Shown piece after piece: positions 1 through 9,289 of a DNA stretch of 49,762 nt; position 1 is the first letter of the stretch; the number at the start of each line of letters is the position of its first letter. The translations under genes and the position numbers were made by a program. The notes under the pieces were generated by a model that saw nothing but the letters and a program-made list of their open reading frames with translations, ran no database searches and had not been told where the DNA came from. This DNA comes from Herbaspirillum frisingense (GTDB lineage: Bacteria > Pseudomonadota > Gammaproteobacteria > Burkholderiales > Burkholderiaceae_D): the NCBI GenBank assembly GCA_009914615.1, contig WNDX01000012.1, positions 1-49,762 on the forward strand, given 5' to 3'.

Positions 1-1
1 G

Positions 2-127
2 GGCGACAACGTGTCGATCACCGTGCAACTGATCAACCCGATCGCTATGGAAGAAGGTCTGCGTTTCGCTATCCGTGAAGGCGGTCGTACCGTCGGCGCC
101 GGCGTCGTCGCCAAGATCTTCGACTAA
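2..127 (+). CDS. tuf: Elongation factor Tu, C-terminal end (partial)
   Basis: Only the last 41 codons are present; the gene enters from the left edge. The reading frame contains [20 protein letters not shown] and ends [11 protein letters not shown], the invariant C-terminal beta-barrel (domain 3) of EF-Tu, which delivers aminoacyl-tRNA to the ribosome. Its place directly before rpsJ is the usual betaproteobacterial fus-tuf-S10 order. The frame ends in TAA. Confidence 0.97.
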   Translation, partial: GDNVSITVQLINPIAMEEGLRFAIREGGRTVGAGVVAKIFD

Positions 128-163
128 TTGTCGGAAGCAATACCAGTAGCATTTTTACCATCG

Positions 164-195
164 CCGGGGATGATCCCCATCCCCGGTTCGTTCTT
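164..195 (+). terminator. Hairpin between tuf and rpsJ, possible weak terminator or attenuator
   Basis: Arms CCGGGGAT (164-171) and ATCCCCGG (179-186) are perfectly complementary around a 7-nt loop. They are followed by the T-rich run TTCGTTCTTT. The T tract is interrupted, so partial read-through into rpsJ is likely. Confidence 0.5.
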
Positions 196-207
196 TAAAG
201 GAAAATC

Positions 208-525
208 ATGTCGGTTCCTAGCCAAAAAATCCGTATCCGTCTGAAAGCATTCGACTATCGTCTGATCGACCAGTCCGCCCTGGAAATCGTTGACACCGCC
301 AAGCGTACCGGCGCCGTCGTCAAGGGCCCGGTTCCGCTGCCGACCCGCATCCAGCGCTTCGACGTCCTGCGTTCGCCGCACGTCAACAAGACTTCCCGCG
401 ATCAGTTCGAAATCCGTACCCATCAGCGCCTGATGGATATCGTCGATCCGACCGACAAGACGGTTGACGCATTGATGAAGCTGGATCTGCCCGCTGGCGT
501 TGATGTCGAAATCAAGCTGCAGTAA
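208..525 (+). CDS. rpsJ: 30S ribosomal protein S10 (uS10)
   Basis: A 105-aa protein, the family's usual length, beginning [19 protein letters not shown] and carrying the S10 signature [20 protein letters not shown] at about residues 40-59. S10 sits in the head of the small subunit; in many bacteria it also acts with NusB in transcription antitermination. The ATG follows AAAGGAAAA at good spacing. It is the first gene of the S10 operon but is separated from rplC by a hairpin and a promoter, so it may be transcribed partly apart from the rest. Confidence 0.98.
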   Translation: MSVPSQKIRIRLKAFDYRLIDQSALEIVDTAKRTGAVVKGPVPLPTRIQRFDVLRSPHVNKTSRDQFEIRTHQRLMDIVDPTDKTVDALMKLDLPAGVDVEIKLQ

Positions 526-550
526 AAAAGCAGGCACAATGTAGTGTTGG

Positions 551-586
551 AAAAGCGCACAGCCCCGGTTGTGCGCTTTTCTTTTA
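551..586 (+). terminator. Perfect 11-bp hairpin after rpsJ
   Basis: Arms AAAAGCGCACA (551-561) and TGTGCGCTTTT (570-580) pair without mismatch around an 8-nt loop and run into CTTTT. This is the shape of an intrinsic terminator. It lies between rpsJ and rplC, where most bacteria keep one continuous transcript. The right arm is also the -35 region of the promoter at 569-597. Confidence 0.7.
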
Positions 587-597
587 CGGGCTATAAT
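569..597 (+). promoter_or_regulatory. Sigma-70 promoter for rplC onward
   Basis: TTGTGC (569-574), a 17-bp spacer, then a perfect TATAAT (592-597). Predicted transcription start is near 604, leaving about a 90-nt leader before rplC. The leader holds CCCGCC/GGCGGG arms close to the rplC ribosome binding site. The promoter overlaps the terminator-like hairpin. Confidence 0.65.
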
Positions 598-694
598 TCT
601 CTGCTTCGATGTGGGTTTTGCGTCTGCAGGGCCCGCAATTATTGGTAGTACGAACATCAGCCCCGCCCAATCGCAGGCGGGAATGGAGAAAACA

Positions 695-1351
695 ATGAGC
701 CTGGGCCTTGTTGGTCGCAAGGTTGGTATGATGCGCATCTTCACGGAAGATGGGGATTCGATCCCTGTGACCGTGCTGGACGTGTCCAACAACCGCGTGA
801 CACAAATCAAAACGCCTGAAGTGGATGGTTATTCCGCTGTTCAGGTGACCTTCGGTCAGCGCCGCGCTTCGCGCGTGGTCAAAGCCGCCGCCGGCCACTT
901 CGCCAAAGCTGGCGTTGAAGCTGGTACCGTTCTCAAAGAATTCCGTGTTGACGCCGCCAAGGCTGCCGAATTCAAGGCAGGCGACGCCGTTGGCATCGCC
1001 CTGTTTGAAGCCGGCCAAAAGGTTGACGTGCAAGGCGTGTCGATCGGTAAGGGCTACGCCGGTACCATCAAGCGTTACAACTTCTCGTCGGGTCGCGCGA
1101 CCCACGGTAACTCCCGTTCGCACAACGTTCCTGGCTCCATCGGTATGGCGCAGGATCCGGGCCGCGTGTTCCCGGGCAAGCGCATGACCGGTCACCTGGG
1201 TGATGTCACCACGACGGTGCAGAACCTGGAAATCGCCCGTGTCGACGCCGAGCGTCAACTGCTGCTGGTGAAGGGTGCCGTTCCCGGTGCCAAGAACGGT
1301 CAAGTGATCGTGTCGCCGGCAGTCAAAGTCAAAGCGAAGAAGGGGGCCTAA
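695..1351 (+). CDS. rplC: 50S ribosomal protein L3 (uL3)
   Basis: A 218-aa protein starting [20 protein letters not shown]. The conserved L3 segments [21 protein letters not shown] and [20 protein letters not shown] are present (about residues 110-165). L3 binds 23S rRNA near the peptidyl transferase centre. The frame is open further upstream, but ATG 695 has GGAGAA 4 nt before it and matches the family N-terminus. ATG 683 gives only four extra residues and lies inside the leader hairpin. Confidence 0.97.
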   Translation: MSLGLVGRKVGMMRIFTEDGDSIPVTVLDVSNNRVTQIKTPEVDGYSAVQVTFGQRRASRVVKAAAGHFAKAGVEAGTVLKEFRVDAAKAAEFKAGDAVGIALFEAGQKVDVQGVSIGKGYAGTIKRYNFSSGRATHGNSRSHNVPGSIGMAQDPGRVFPGKRMTGHLGDVTTTVQNLEIARVDAERQLLLVKGAVPGAKNGQVIVSPAVKVKAKKGA

Positions 1352-1354
1352 TCA

Positions 1355-1975
1355 ATGGAACTGAAGCTCCTGAATGACCAAGGTCAAGCTGCTTCGAACG
1401 TCGCCGCTCCGGATACCATTTTCGGTCGTGACTACAACGAAGCCCTGATCCACCAGGTCGTGGTTGCCTACCAAGCCAATGCTCGCAGCGGCAACCGCAA
1501 GCAAAAAGACCGTGAAGAAGTCAGCCACACCACCAAGAAGCCCTGGCGTCAAAAGGGTACCGGCCGCGCTCGCGCCGGTATGTCCTCGTCGCCTCTGTGG
1601 CGCGGTGGTGGCCGTATCTTCCCGAACTCGCCCGACGAGAACTTCACCCACAAGGTCAACAAGAAGATGTATCGCGCAGGCGTCTGCTCGATCCTGTCTC
1701 AGTTGGCGCGCGAAGGCCGCTTGTCGGTCGTGGAAGAATTCGCCGTCGAAGCGCCGAAGACCAAGCTGCTGGCCCAGAAGCTGAAGGGCATGGGTCTGGA
1801 TTCGGTGCTGGTTATTACCGACAGCCTGGACGAGAAGCTGCTGCTCGCATCGCGCAATCTGCCGGGCGTGCTGGTGGTTGAGCCGCGTCAAGCTGATCCC
1901 GTGTCGCTGGTGTACTTCAAGAACGTCTTGATCACCAAGCCGGCACTGGCAAAGATTGAGGAGTTGCTGGCATGA
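1355..1975 (+). CDS. rplD: 50S ribosomal protein L4 (uL4)
   Basis: 206 aa. It contains the L4 loop that reaches the exit tunnel, [20 protein letters not shown], around residues 54-73, followed by [13 protein letters not shown]4 binds 23S rRNA early in assembly; in gammaproteobacteria it also represses its own operon through a leader upstream of rpsJ. No copy of that leader is recognisable here. The start is 3 nt after rplC, and the stop overlaps the rplW start (ATGA, 1972-1975), implying translational coupling. Confidence 0.97.
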   Translation: MELKLLNDQGQAASNVAAPDTIFGRDYNEALIHQVVVAYQANARSGNRKQKDREEVSHTTKKPWRQKGTGRARAGMSSSPLWRGGGRIFPNSPDENFTHKVNKKMYRAGVCSILSQLAREGRLSVVEEFAVEAPKTKLLAQKLKGMGLDSVLVITDSLDEKLLLASRNLPGVLVVEPRQADPVSLVYFKNVLITKPALAKIEELLA

Positions 1976-2289
1976 ACGCAATCGTGAAACATAGCGAAGA
2001 GCGCCTGATGAAGGTGCTGCTGGCACCGGTCATCTCCGAAAAGGCAACCTTCGTGGCCGAGAAGAACGAGCAAGTCGTTTTCCTGGTGGCCAAGGATGCA
2101 ACCAAGCTGGAAGTCAAGGCCGCCGTCGAACTGCTGTTCAAGGTGGAAGTGGAAGCGGTGCAAGTCGCCAACCGTCAGGGCAAGCAAAAGCGCTCGAAGA
2201 ACGGTATGGGTCGCCGCAACCACACCCGCCGTGCATTCGTCAGCCTGAAGCCGGGTCAAGAAATCAACTTCACCGAGGAGGCTAAATAA
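1972..2289 (+). CDS. rplW: 50S ribosomal protein L23 (uL23)
   Basis: 105 aa with the L23 motif [20 protein letters not shown] near the start and the basic loop [20 protein letters not shown] later. L23 lies at the tunnel exit and is the docking site for trigger factor and SRP. It overlaps rplD by ATGA and rplB by one base (TAATG), so the three genes are tightly coupled. Confidence 0.97.
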   Translation: MNAIVKHSEERLMKVLLAPVISEKATFVAEKNEQVVFLVAKDATKLEVKAAVELLFKVEVEAVQVANRQGKQKRSKNGMGRRNHTRRAFVSLKPGQEINFTEEAK

Positions 2290-3116
2290 TGGCACTCGTA
2301 AAAGTGAAGCCGACCTCGCCCGGTCGGCGCGGCATGGTCAAGGTCGTCAATCCCGACCTGTACAAGGGCCGTCCGCTGGCATCGCTGGTCGAAAAGAAGT
2401 CGAAGACCGCCGGTCGTAACAACAACGGTCACATCACCACCCGTCACATCGGTGGTGGTCACAAGCAACACTACCGCGTTGTCGATTTCCGTCGCAACAA
2501 GGATGGCATTCCGGCCAAGGTCGAGCGTATCGAATACGACCCGAACCGTACCGCGCACATCGCACTGCTGTGCTACGCGGACGGCGAGCGCAAGTACATC
2601 ATCGCTCCCAAGGGCCTGACCGTGGGCGATCAACTGATCAGCGGCTCCGAAGCGCCGATCAAGTCGGGCAACACCCTGCCGATCCGCAACATCCCCGTGG
2701 GTACCACTATCCACTGCGTGGAAATGCTGCCGGGCAAGGGTGCCCAGATCGCTCGTACCGCCGGCGCCGCTGTGGTGCTGATGGCACGTGAAGGCACCTA
2801 CGCTCAGGTTCGTCTGCGTTCCGGCGAAGTGCGCCGCGTTCACATCGAATGCCGCGCTACTATCGGTGAAGTCGGCAACGGTGAGCACAACCTGCGCAAG
2901 ATCGGTAAGGCCGGTGCCACTCGTTGGCGCGGTATCCGCCCGACCGTTCGTGGCGTCGTCATGAACCCGGTCGATCACCCGCACGGTGGTGGTGAAGGTA
3001 AGACTGCGGCTGGCCGTCACCCGGTTTCGCCGTGGGGCCAGCAGACCAAGGGCAAGAAGACTCGTAGCAACAAGCGCACGACTTCGATGATTGTCTCGCG
3101 TCGCGGCAAGAAATAA
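2289..3116 (+). CDS. rplB: 50S ribosomal protein L2 (uL2)
   Basis: 275 aa, the standard length. It carries the universal L2 C-terminal signature [20 protein letters not shown] (about residues 222-241), including the histidine important for peptidyl transferase centre structure. L2 is required for subunit association. The start has a strong GAGGAGG upstream inside rplW and shares a base with the rplW stop codon. Confidence 0.98.
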   Translation: MALVKVKPTSPGRRGMVKVVNPDLYKGRPLASLVEKKSKTAGRNNNGHITTRHIGGGHKQHYRVVDFRRNKDGIPAKVERIEYDPNRTAHIALLCYADGERKYIIAPKGLTVGDQLISGSEAPIKSGNTLPIRNIPVGTTIHCVEMLPGKGAQIARTAGAAVVLMAREGTYAQVRLRSGEVRRVHIECRATIGEVGNGEHNLRKIGKAGATRWRGIRPTVRGVVMNPVDHPHGGGEGKTAAGRHPVSPWGQQTKGKKTRSNKRTTSMIVSRRGKK

Positions 3117-3126
3117 GGGATAAAAC

Positions 3127-3402
3127 ATGACACGTTCATTGAAAAAAGGTCCTTTCTGCGACGCCCACCTGGTGAAAAAGGTTGAGGCTGCCCAGGCTAC
3201 CAAGGACAAGAAACCGATCAAGACCTGGTCGCGTCGTTCGACCATCATGCCGGACTTCATCGGCCTGACGATCGCCGTGCACAACGGCAAGGCACACGTG
3301 CCGGTCTATGTGTCGGAAAACATGGTTGGTCACAAGCTCGGCGAATTCGCGCTGACCCGTACGTTCAAGGGTCACGCAGCCGATAAGAAGGCTAAGAAAT
3401 AA
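3127..3402 (+). CDS. rpsS: 30S ribosomal protein S19 (uS19)
   Basis: 91 aa beginning [20 protein letters not shown]. It contains the family core [20 protein letters not shown] and [18 protein letters not shown]19 sits with S13 in the head of the small subunit. It starts 10 nt after rplB. Confidence 0.98.
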   Translation: MTRSLKKGPFCDAHLVKKVEAAQATKDKKPIKTWSRRSTIMPDFIGLTIAVHNGKAHVPVYVSENMVGHKLGEFALTRTFKGHAADKKAKK

Positions 3403-3408
3403 GGTCCT

Positions 3409-3741
3409 ATGATGGAAACTAAAGCTAACCTGCGCGGTGTGCACCTGTCGGCCCAGAAGGGCCGTCTGGTCGCAGACCTGATCCGCGGTAAAAAAGTTGA
3501 TCAGGCACTGAATATCTTGGCCTTCAGCCCCAAGAAGGGCGCAGCGATCATCAAGAAGGTTCTGGAGTCCGCAATCGCGAACGCCGAACACAACGATGGC
3601 GCTGACATTGACGAGCTGAAAGTCAAGACCATTTATGTGGAAAAGGGTGCGGTCCTGAAGCGCTTCACAGCGCGTGCGAAGGGCCGTGGTGATCGTATTT
3701 CCAAGCAATCGTGTCACATCTACGTGACTGTCGGAAACTAA
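3409..3741 (+). CDS. rplV: 50S ribosomal protein L22 (uL22)
   Basis: 109-110 aa. Features are the L22 core [20 protein letters not shown] and [20 protein letters not shown], with the tunnel-lining beta-hairpin near residues 80-100. Two adjacent ATG codons (3409 and 3412) are possible starts. AAGG at 3401-3404 is better spaced for 3412, which would give the usual METK N-terminus. The longer form is listed. Confidence 0.97.
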   Translation: MMETKANLRGVHLSAQKGRLVADLIRGKKVDQALNILAFSPKKGAAIIKKVLESAIANAEHNDGADIDELKVKTIYVEKGAVLKRFTARAKGRGDRISKQSCHIYVTVGN

Positions 3742-3750
3742 GGAGTCACG

Positions 3751-4569
3751 ATGGGACAGAAGATTCATCCAACCGGTTTCCGTCTGGCGGTTACACGTAA
3801 CTGGGGCTCGCGTTGGTATGCCGGCAATAACAACTTTGCCGACATGCTCAACGAGGACCTGAAGGTCCGTGCTTACCTGAAGAAGAAGCTGAAGAACGCC
3901 TCGGTTGGTCGCGTCGTGATCGAGCGTCCGGCCAAGAATGCCCGTATCACCATTTACAGCTCCCGTCCGGGCGTTGTGATCGGCAAGAAGGGCGAAGACA
4001 TCGAAGTGCTGAAGTCCGCATTGGCCAAGCTGATGGGTGTGCCCGTGCACGTCAACATCGAAGAAATCCGCAAGCCGGAAGCCGATGCTCAGCTGATCGC
4101 CGATTCGATCTGCCAGCAGCTCGAAAAGCGCATCATGTTCCGTCGTGCCATGAAGCGTGCGATGCAGAACGCAATGCGTCTGGGCGCACAAGGCATCAAG
4201 ATCATGTCGTCGGGCCGTCTGAACGGTATCGAAATCGCACGTACCGAATGGTACCGCGAAGGCCGTGTGCCTCTGCACACCCTGCGCGCCGATATCGACT
4301 ATGGTTTCGGCGAAGCTGAAACCACCTACGGCATCATCGGTGTGAAGGTGTGGGTCTACAAGGGCGATCGCCTGGCAAACGGCGAAGCGCCGGTGCTGGT
4401 CGGCGAGCCGGAAGACGACAAGAAGCGTCGTGGTCCGCGTCGTGACGACGGCAAGCCGGGTGCACGTCCGCGCTCCAAGCCTGGTGCTCCTGGCGCCGGC
4501 GCGAAGCGTGGTGGTGGTCGTCCTCAAGCTGCCGATGCCGGTGTGTCGGCTGAGAAAGCGGGAGAATAA
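3751..4569 (+). CDS. rpsC: 30S ribosomal protein S3 (uS3)
   Basis: 272 aa: N-terminal region, KH domain with the GxxG-type loop ([15 protein letters not shown], about residues 71-85) and the conserved C-terminal domain. It forms part of the mRNA entry tunnel and its helicase activity. The last 45 or so residues are a low-complexity tail rich in Arg, Gly, Pro and Ala, longer than in E. coli S3 (233 aa) but common in betaproteobacteria. A clear AAGGAG precedes the ATG. Confidence 0.97.
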   Translation: MGQKIHPTGFRLAVTRNWGSRWYAGNNNFADMLNEDLKVRAYLKKKLKNASVGRVVIERPAKNARITIYSSRPGVVIGKKGEDIEVLKSALAKLMGVPVHVNIEEIRKPEADAQLIADSICQQLEKRIMFRRAMKRAMQNAMRLGAQGIKIMSSGRLNGIEIARTEWYREGRVPLHTLRADIDYGFGEAETTYGIIGVKVWVYKGDRLANGEAPVLVGEPEDDKKRRGPRRDDGKPGARPRSKPGAPGAGAKRGGGRPQAADAGVSAEKAGE

Positions 4570-4571
4570 TC

Positions 4572-4991
4572 ATGCTGCAACCAGCACGTAGAAAATATCG
4601 TAAAGAACAAAAAGGTCGTAACACTGGCATTTCGCATACCCGCGGAACCGCTGTGTCGTTCGGCGACTTTGGTCTGAAGGCGATCGGCCGCGGCCGCATC
4701 ACCGCTCGTCAGATCGAAGCTGCTCGTCGTGCGATGACCCGTCACATCAAGCGCGGTGGTCGTATCTGGATCCGCGTCTTCCCGGATAAGCCAATCTCCC
4801 AGAAGCCTGCTGAAGTGCGTATGGGTAACGGTAAGGGTAACCCGGAGTACTACGTGGCTGAAATCCAGCCGGGTAAGGTACTGTACGAGATGGACGGTGT
4901 GGACGAGACTCTGGCGCGCGAGGCGTTTCGTTTGGCTGCCGCCAAATTGCCGCTGGCGACGACTTTTGTCATTCGCCAAGTCGGTCAATAA
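4572..4991 (+). CDS. rplP: 50S ribosomal protein L16 (uL16)
   Basis: 139 aa, beginning [20 protein letters not shown]. It carries the L16 signatures [20 protein letters not shown] and [21 protein letters not shown]16 positions the aminoacyl-tRNA in the A site. It starts 3 nt after rpsC with GGGAGAA upstream. Confidence 0.97.
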   Translation: MLQPARRKYRKEQKGRNTGISHTRGTAVSFGDFGLKAIGRGRITARQIEAARRAMTRHIKRGGRIWIRVFPDKPISQKPAEVRMGNGKGNPEYYVAEIQPGKVLYEMDGVDETLAREAFRLAAAKLPLATTFVIRQVGQ

Positions 4992-5004
4992 TTAGGAGCG
5001 GAAC

Positions 5005-5199
5005 ATGAAAGCATCGGAACTCCGCGGTAAGGACACTGCAGCGCTGGAAAAGGAACTGGGCGAGCTGCTGAAGGCCCAGTTCAGCCTGCGTATGCAAATT
5101 GCGACCCAGCAACTGAACAATACCGCACAGCTGAAGAAGGTACGTCGCGACATCGCACGTGTGAAAACTGTGATCAATTCGAAGGATGGCCAACAATGA
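5005..5199 (+). CDS. rpmC: 50S ribosomal protein L29 (uL29)
   Basis: 64 aa, the usual size, mostly helical, with the family motif [20 protein letters not shown]. It lies near L23 at the tunnel exit. AGGAG precedes the ATG, and its last codons overlap the rpsQ start (ATGA, 5196-5199). Confidence 0.96.
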   Translation: MKASELRGKDTAALEKELGELLKAQFSLRMQIATQQLNNTAQLKKVRRDIARVKTVINSKDGQQ

Positions 5200-5468
5200 A
5201 CGATCAAGTGAAACAAGCGCTCCAGCGCACGCTGATTGGCAAGGTTGTGTCGGACAAGATGGATAAGACCGTCACCGTCGAAATCGAGCGTCAGATGAAG
5301 CACCCGCTGTACGGCAAGATCATCAAGCGCACCAAGAAGTACCATGCGCATGATGAGCAAAATACGGCGAAGGCCGGCGACGTGGTGGAAATCCAGGAAA
5401 GCCGTCCGATCTCCAAGACGAAGGCCTGGACTGTGACTCGTGTGGTACAAGAAGCACAGATCGTCTAA
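5196..5468 (+). CDS. rpsQ: 30S ribosomal protein S17 (uS17)
   Basis: 90 aa with an OB-fold. The S17 core [20 protein letters not shown] and the C-terminal motif [17 protein letters not shown] are visible. It binds 16S rRNA early in assembly. It is the last gene before the 194-nt gap that separates the S10 and spc segments. Confidence 0.97.
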   Translation: MNDQVKQALQRTLIGKVVSDKMDKTVTVEIERQMKHPLYGKIIKRTKKYHAHDEQNTAKAGDVVEIQESRPISKTKAWTVTRVVQEAQIV

Positions 5469-5483
5469 GTAATTCAGTAGTAC

Positions 5484-5512
5484 TTGCGCGCTCGATATTA
5501 TGCTGCCATAAT
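5484..5512 (+). promoter_or_regulatory. Candidate sigma-70 promoter for the spc segment
   Basis: TTGCGC (5484-5489), a 17-bp spacer and CATAAT (5507-5512, 5 of 6 matches). The -10 box is the right arm of the hairpin at 5490-5519. The layout parallels the promoter-hairpin overlap upstream of rplC. Confidence 0.45.
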
Positions 5513-5525
5513 ATCGAGCTCTTTA
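5490..5525 (+). terminator. Perfect 13-bp hairpin between rpsQ and rplN
   Basis: Arms GCTCGATATTATG (5490-5502) and CATAATATCGAGC (5507-5519) close on a CTGC tetraloop and are followed by TCTTT. The T tract is short, so this is an attenuator-like or processing hairpin rather than a certain terminator. Farther down, GCGAG-TTCG-CTTGC near 5585-5598 could form a second stem with a UUCG loop. Confidence 0.55.
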
Positions 5526-5662
5526 CTTGCTGCGTCCTGCTGGCAAGCAAAGGCAAACAAAGTAGCTATTCGTCCCCTAACTAGCGAGTTCGCTTGCTAA
5601 CAGGACCAAGACTGACCGCCAGCGCGTTGTGCGAAGCGGATTAAGTTGGGAAAGAAAATATC

Positions 5663-6031
5663 ATGATTCAAACTGAAAGCCGGCTCGAAGTAGCCGACAA
5701 CACTGGTGCGCGCGAAGTCCTGTGCATCAAGGTCTTGGGTGGTTCCAAGCGCCGCTATGCCGGCATTGGCGATGTGATCAAGGTTACTGTCAAGAGCGCA
5801 GCCCCGCGTGGTCGCGTGAAGAAGGGTGAGATTTATAACGCTGTCGTCGTTCGTACCGCCAAGGGCGTGCGTCGTCAGGATGGTTCGCTGGTCAAGTTCG
5901 ATGGTAATGCAGCCGTCCTGCTGAACGCGAAGCTGGAGCCGATCGGCACCCGTATTTTTGGGCCGGTGACTCGTGAGCTGCGTACGGAACGCTTCATGAA
6001 GATCGTTTCCCTGGCGCCTGAAGTTCTGTAA
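5663..6031 (+). CDS. rplN: 50S ribosomal protein L14 (uL14)
   Basis: 122 aa, exactly the usual length. It begins [20 protein letters not shown], and the C-terminal [23 protein letters not shown] segment is typical. L14 forms an inter-subunit bridge. It opens the spc segment after a 194-nt untranslated stretch with its own candidate promoter. Confidence 0.98.
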   Translation: MIQTESRLEVADNTGAREVLCIKVLGGSKRRYAGIGDVIKVTVKSAAPRGRVKKGEIYNAVVVRTAKGVRRQDGSLVKFDGNAAVLLNAKLEPIGTRIFGPVTRELRTERFMKIVSLAPEVL

Positions 6032-6040
6032 GGAGTGGTC

Positions 6041-6355
6041 ATGGCAAAGATTCGTAAAAACGATGAAGTCATCGTGTTGACCGGTAAAGACAAGGGCAAG
6101 CGCGGTGTCGTGACTGCTCGCGTCGGCACCGATTATGTTGTCGTGGAAGGCGTGAACGTTGCCAAGAAGGCGACCCGTCCGAACCCGATGACTGGTGCAA
6201 CTGGCGGCATCGTCGATAAGCTGATGCCAATTCATGTGTCGAACGTTGCGTTGTTCAACGCAGCTACCGGCAAGGCAGATCGCGTGGCTTACAAGGAAGT
6301 GGACGGCAAGAAGGTCCGCGCTTACAAGTCCAGCGGCGAAGTCGTTAAGGTTTAA
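6041..6355 (+). CDS. rplX: 50S ribosomal protein L24 (uL24)
   Basis: 104 aa with an N-terminal KOW motif ([19 protein letters not shown], about residues 5-23), the RNA-binding element of L24, which nucleates 50S assembly. ATG 6041 has AAGGAG 6 nt upstream. An in-frame GTG at 6035 lies inside that SD and is rejected. Confidence 0.97.
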   Translation: MAKIRKNDEVIVLTGKDKGKRGVVTARVGTDYVVVEGVNVAKKATRPNPMTGATGGIVDKLMPIHVSNVALFNAATGKADRVAYKEVDGKKVRAYKSSGEVVKV

Positions 6356-6360
6356 ACATC

Positions 6361-6900
6361 ATGGCACGTCTTCAACAGTTTTATAAAGATAAGGTCGTCG
6401 CCGATCTGACTACGAAGTATTCGTACAAGTCGGTGATGGAAGTTCCGCGCATCCTGAAGATCACCCTGAACATGGGTCTGTCGGAAGCGGTTGCGGACAA
6501 GAAGATCATCGAGCACGCCGTTGGCGATCTGACCAAGATCGCCGGCCAGAAGCCGGTGGTGACCAAGGCACGCAAGGCTATCGCGGGCTTCAAGATCCGT
6601 GAAGGCTATCCGATCGGTTGCATGGTGACCCTGCGCGGCGCCCGTATGTACGAATTCCTGGATCGTCTGATCACCGTGGCCCTGCCGCGCGTGCGTGACT
6701 TCCGTGGTGTGTCGGGTCGTGCGTTCGACGGTCGTGGCAACTACAACATCGGTGTGAAAGAGCAGATCATCTTCCCCGAAATCGAGTACGACAAGATCGA
6801 TGCACTGCGTGGCATGAACATCAGCATCACCACCACTGCAAAGACCGACGACGAAGCGAAGGCGCTTCTCGCCGCATTTAAATTCCCGTTCAGAAACTGA
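6361..6900 (+). CDS. rplE: 50S ribosomal protein L5 (uL5)
   Basis: 179 aa. It has the L5 signature [20 protein letters not shown] near residue 25 and the core [21 protein letters not shown]5 binds 5S rRNA and contacts the P-site tRNA. It starts 5 nt after rplX. Confidence 0.98.
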   Translation: MARLQQFYKDKVVADLTTKYSYKSVMEVPRILKITLNMGLSEAVADKKIIEHAVGDLTKIAGQKPVVTKARKAIAGFKIREGYPIGCMVTLRGARMYEFLDRLITVALPRVRDFRGVSGRAFDGRGNYNIGVKEQIIFPEIEYDKIDALRGMNISITTTAKTDDEAKALLAAFKFPFRN

Positions 6901-6907
6901 GGATGCC

Positions 6908-7213
6908 ATGGCAAAACTGGCACTGATTAACCGTGAACAGAAGCGCGCCGCAATGGTGAAGAAGTATGCTGCCAAGCGCGCCGAGTTGAAGGCTATTATC
7001 GACGACCAATCGAAGTCGGATGAAGAGCGTTACGAAGCACGCCTGAAGCTGCAGGCGTTGCCGCGTAACTCGGCTCCGACCCGTCAGCGCAACCGTTGCG
7101 CACTGACCGGCCGTCCCCGTGGTACTTTCCGCAAGTTCGGATTGGGCCGTATCAAGGTCCGTGAAATCGCCATGCGCGGCGAGATCCCGGGTTTGACCAA
7201 AGCTAGCTGGTAA
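6908..7213 (+). CDS. rpsN: 30S ribosomal protein S14 (uS14), zinc-free form
   Basis: 101 aa, the long zinc-independent (C-minus) type: there is no CxxC...CxxC ribbon. The C-terminal [19 protein letters not shown]-type motif is present ([19 protein letters not shown] here). S14 lies in the head of the 30S subunit. It starts 7 nt after rplE. Confidence 0.97.
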   Translation: MAKLALINREQKRAAMVKKYAAKRAELKAIIDDQSKSDEERYEARLKLQALPRNSAPTRQRNRCALTGRPRGTFRKFGLGRIKVREIAMRGEIPGLTKASW

Positions 7214-7227
7214 TAGGAGAAGAAGCA

Positions 7228-7623
7228 ATGAGTATGAGCGATCCTATCGCCGATATGCTGACCCGTATCCGCAATGCACAAGGCGTGAACAAGACTACTG
7301 TCGCCATGCCTTCTTCCAAAGTGAAGGTTGCCATTGCCAACGTCCTGAAGGACGAGGGTTACATTGAAGATTTCGCCGTTGTCGATGCTGAAGGCAAGGC
7401 TGAACTGAAGATCGGTTTGAAGTATTACGCCGGCCGTCCGGTTATCGAGCGCCTGGAGCGCGTGTCCCGTCCGGGTCTGCGCATCTACAAGGGCAAGAAC
7501 GATATCCCGAACGTGATGAACGGTCTGGGCGTGGCCATCGTGTCCACCCCCCGCGGCGTCATGACTGACCGCAAAGCACGCGCAACCGGTGTCGGTGGCG
7601 AAGTGATTTGCTACGTGGCCTAA
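7228..7623 (+). CDS. rpsH: 30S ribosomal protein S8 (uS8)
   Basis: 131 aa beginning [18 protein letters not shown] and ending with the S8 signature [21 protein letters not shown]8 binds the central domain of 16S rRNA and in E. coli represses spc translation. AGGAGA lies 7 nt before ATG 7228. The in-frame ATG 7234 is less well spaced. Confidence 0.97.
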   Translation: MSMSDPIADMLTRIRNAQGVNKTTVAMPSSKVKVAIANVLKDEGYIEDFAVVDAEGKAELKIGLKYYAGRPVIERLERVSRPGLRIYKGKNDIPNVMNGLGVAIVSTPRGVMTDRKARATGVGGEVICYVA

Positions 7624-7633
7624 GGAGTGCAAG

Positions 7634-8167
7634 ATGTCTCGTGTAGGTAAAATGCCTGTTGCACTGCCGAATGGCGCGGAAGCGACCATCACTGCAGAGC
7701 AAATCACCGTCAAGGGCCCGCTGGGTTCCCTGACGCAGCCGCTGACCAAGCTGGTCAAGGTGGCTAACAATAATGGTTCGCTGAGCTTCGAAGTGGCTGA
7801 CGACAGCCGCGAAGCGAACGCGATGTCGGGCACCCTGCGTGCTCTGGTCAACAACATGGTCAACGGCGTCACCAAGGGCTTCGAAAAGAAGCTGAACCTG
7901 GTCGGCGTGGGTTTTCGTGCACAAGCACAAGGCGACAAGCTGAACCTGTCGCTGGGCTTCTCGCACCCCATCGTTCACCAGATGCCCGCCGGCATCAAGG
8001 TTGAGACCCCGACTCAGACCGAAATCCTGATCAAGGGTATCGATCGCCAGGTGGTTGGCCAGGTCGCCGCAGAAATTCGCGCGTACCGTGAACCCGAGCC
8101 CTACAAGGGCAAGGGTGTGCGCTACGCTGACGAAGTGGTGACGCTCAAAGAAACCAAGAAGAAGTAA
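7634..8167 (+). CDS. rplF: 50S ribosomal protein L6 (uL6)
   Basis: 177 aa with the two repeated alpha/beta domains of L6. The C-terminal signature [17 protein letters not shown] (about residues 155-171) is clear. L6 supports the sarcin-ricin loop region. It starts 10 nt after rpsH with AAGGAG. Confidence 0.98.
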   Translation: MSRVGKMPVALPNGAEATITAEQITVKGPLGSLTQPLTKLVKVANNNGSLSFEVADDSREANAMSGTLRALVNNMVNGVTKGFEKKLNLVGVGFRAQAQGDKLNLSLGFSHPIVHQMPAGIKVETPTQTEILIKGIDRQVVGQVAAEIRAYREPEPYKGKGVRYADEVVTLKETKKK

Positions 8168-8179
8168 TAGGGGTTGACG

Positions 8180-8542
8180 ATGGATAAGAAACAATCTCGC
8201 CTGCGCCGCGCGACTCAGACCCGCGCCAAGATCGCAGAACTGAAGGTCAATCGTCTCGCCGTGCATCGCACCAACACGCACATCTACGCCAGCGTCATCG
8301 GCCCCGATGCAAACGTGCTGGCTTCGGCTTCCACCCTGGAAGCGGAAGTGCGCGCCGAACTGGCTGGCCAGTCGGGCAAGGGTGGCAACGCTGCCGCCGC
8401 TGCTCTGATCGGCAAGCGCGTTGCGGAAAAGGCTCTGAAGGCCGGTGTGACCGAAGTCGCATTCGACCGTTCGGGTTTCCGTTATCACGGCCGCGTCAAG
8501 GCGCTGGCTGAGGCTGCGCGTGAAGCCGGCCTGAAGTTCTAA
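8180..8542 (+). CDS. rplR: 50S ribosomal protein L18 (uL18)
   Basis: 120 aa starting [20 protein letters not shown]. The C-terminal [20 protein letters not shown] motif is diagnostic. L18 binds 5S rRNA with L5. ATG 8180 has AGGGG 6 nt upstream; an in-frame TTG two codons earlier is rejected. Confidence 0.97.
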   Translation: MDKKQSRLRRATQTRAKIAELKVNRLAVHRTNTHIYASVIGPDANVLASASTLEAEVRAELAGQSGKGGNAAAAALIGKRVAEKALKAGVTEVAFDRSGFRYHGRVKALAEAAREAGLKF

Positions 8543-8554
8543 GGATTATCGATC

Positions 8555-9073
8555 ATGGCAAAAATGCAATCGAAGACGCAAAGCGACAAGCCGGATGACG
8601 GCATGCGCGAAAAAATGATCGCGGTCAACCGTGTCACCAAAGTGGTGAAGGGCGGCCGTATCATGGGTTTCGCAGCGTTGGCAGTGGTCGGTGATGGCGA
8701 TGGCCGCATCGGCATGGGCAAGGGCAAGTCGAAGGAAGTGCCCGTGGCTGTGCAGAAGGCAATGGAAGAAGCCCGTCGCAAGCTGATCAAGGTCACCCTG
8801 AAGAACGGCACCGTGCAGCACACCGTCATCGGCAAGCATGGCGCTTCGTCCGTGATGATTTCGCCCGCCAAGGATGGTACCGGTGTGATCGCCGGCGGCC
8901 CGATGCGCGCGATTTTCGAAGTGATGGGCGTGACCAACGTGGTGGCGAAGTCGACTGGTTCGACCAACCCCTACAACATGGTCCGTGCCACCCTGGACGG
9001 CCTGTCGAAGATGAACACTCCGGCTGAAATTGCTGCCAAGCGCGGCAAGTCGGTCGAAGAAATCCTGGGCTAA
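8555..9073 (+). CDS. rpsE: 30S ribosomal protein S5 (uS5)
   Basis: 172 aa. The N-terminal dsRNA-binding-like domain has the signature [20 protein letters not shown] (about residues 30-49), and the C-terminal domain the Gly-rich [21 protein letters not shown]5 contributes to decoding accuracy and the mRNA entry site. Confidence 0.98.
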   Translation: MAKMQSKTQSDKPDDGMREKMIAVNRVTKVVKGGRIMGFAALAVVGDGDGRIGMGKGKSKEVPVAVQKAMEEARRKLIKVTLKNGTVQHTVIGKHGASSVMISPAKDGTGVIAGGPMRAIFEVMGVTNVVAKSTGSTNPYNMVRATLDGLSKMNTPAEIAAKRGKSVEEILG

Positions 9074-9083
9074 GGTGAATCAG

Positions 9084-9263
9084 ATGGCTAACACAATCAA
9101 AGTCAAGCTGGTCAAGGGTCTGATCGGTACTCGTCAGGATCACCGCGCTACCGTGCGCGGTCTGGGTCTGCGTCGCGTCAACTCGGTGTCCGAGCTGGAA
9201 GACACCCCGTCGGTGCGTGGCATGATCAACAAAGTGTCCTATCTTGTGAAAGTTGTTTCGTAA
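9084..9263 (+). CDS. rpmD: 50S ribosomal protein L30 (uL30)
   Basis: 59 aa, the normal bacterial size: [20 protein letters not shown] at the start, then [20 protein letters not shown]. The frame is open farther upstream inside rpsE, but ATG 9084 has AAGGTGA upstream and matches the family start. Confidence 0.96.
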   Translation: MANTIKVKLVKGLIGTRQDHRATVRGLGLRRVNSVSELEDTPSVRGMINKVSYLVKVVS

Positions 9264-9289
9264 GCAACTGCTTGCGAACGGAGCGAATC

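Noticed and set aside
2256-4527. Long antisense frames opposite rplB-rpsC
   Set aside because: They arise from the strong codon bias and GC content of the ribosomal genes; no ribosome sites and no protein-like features.
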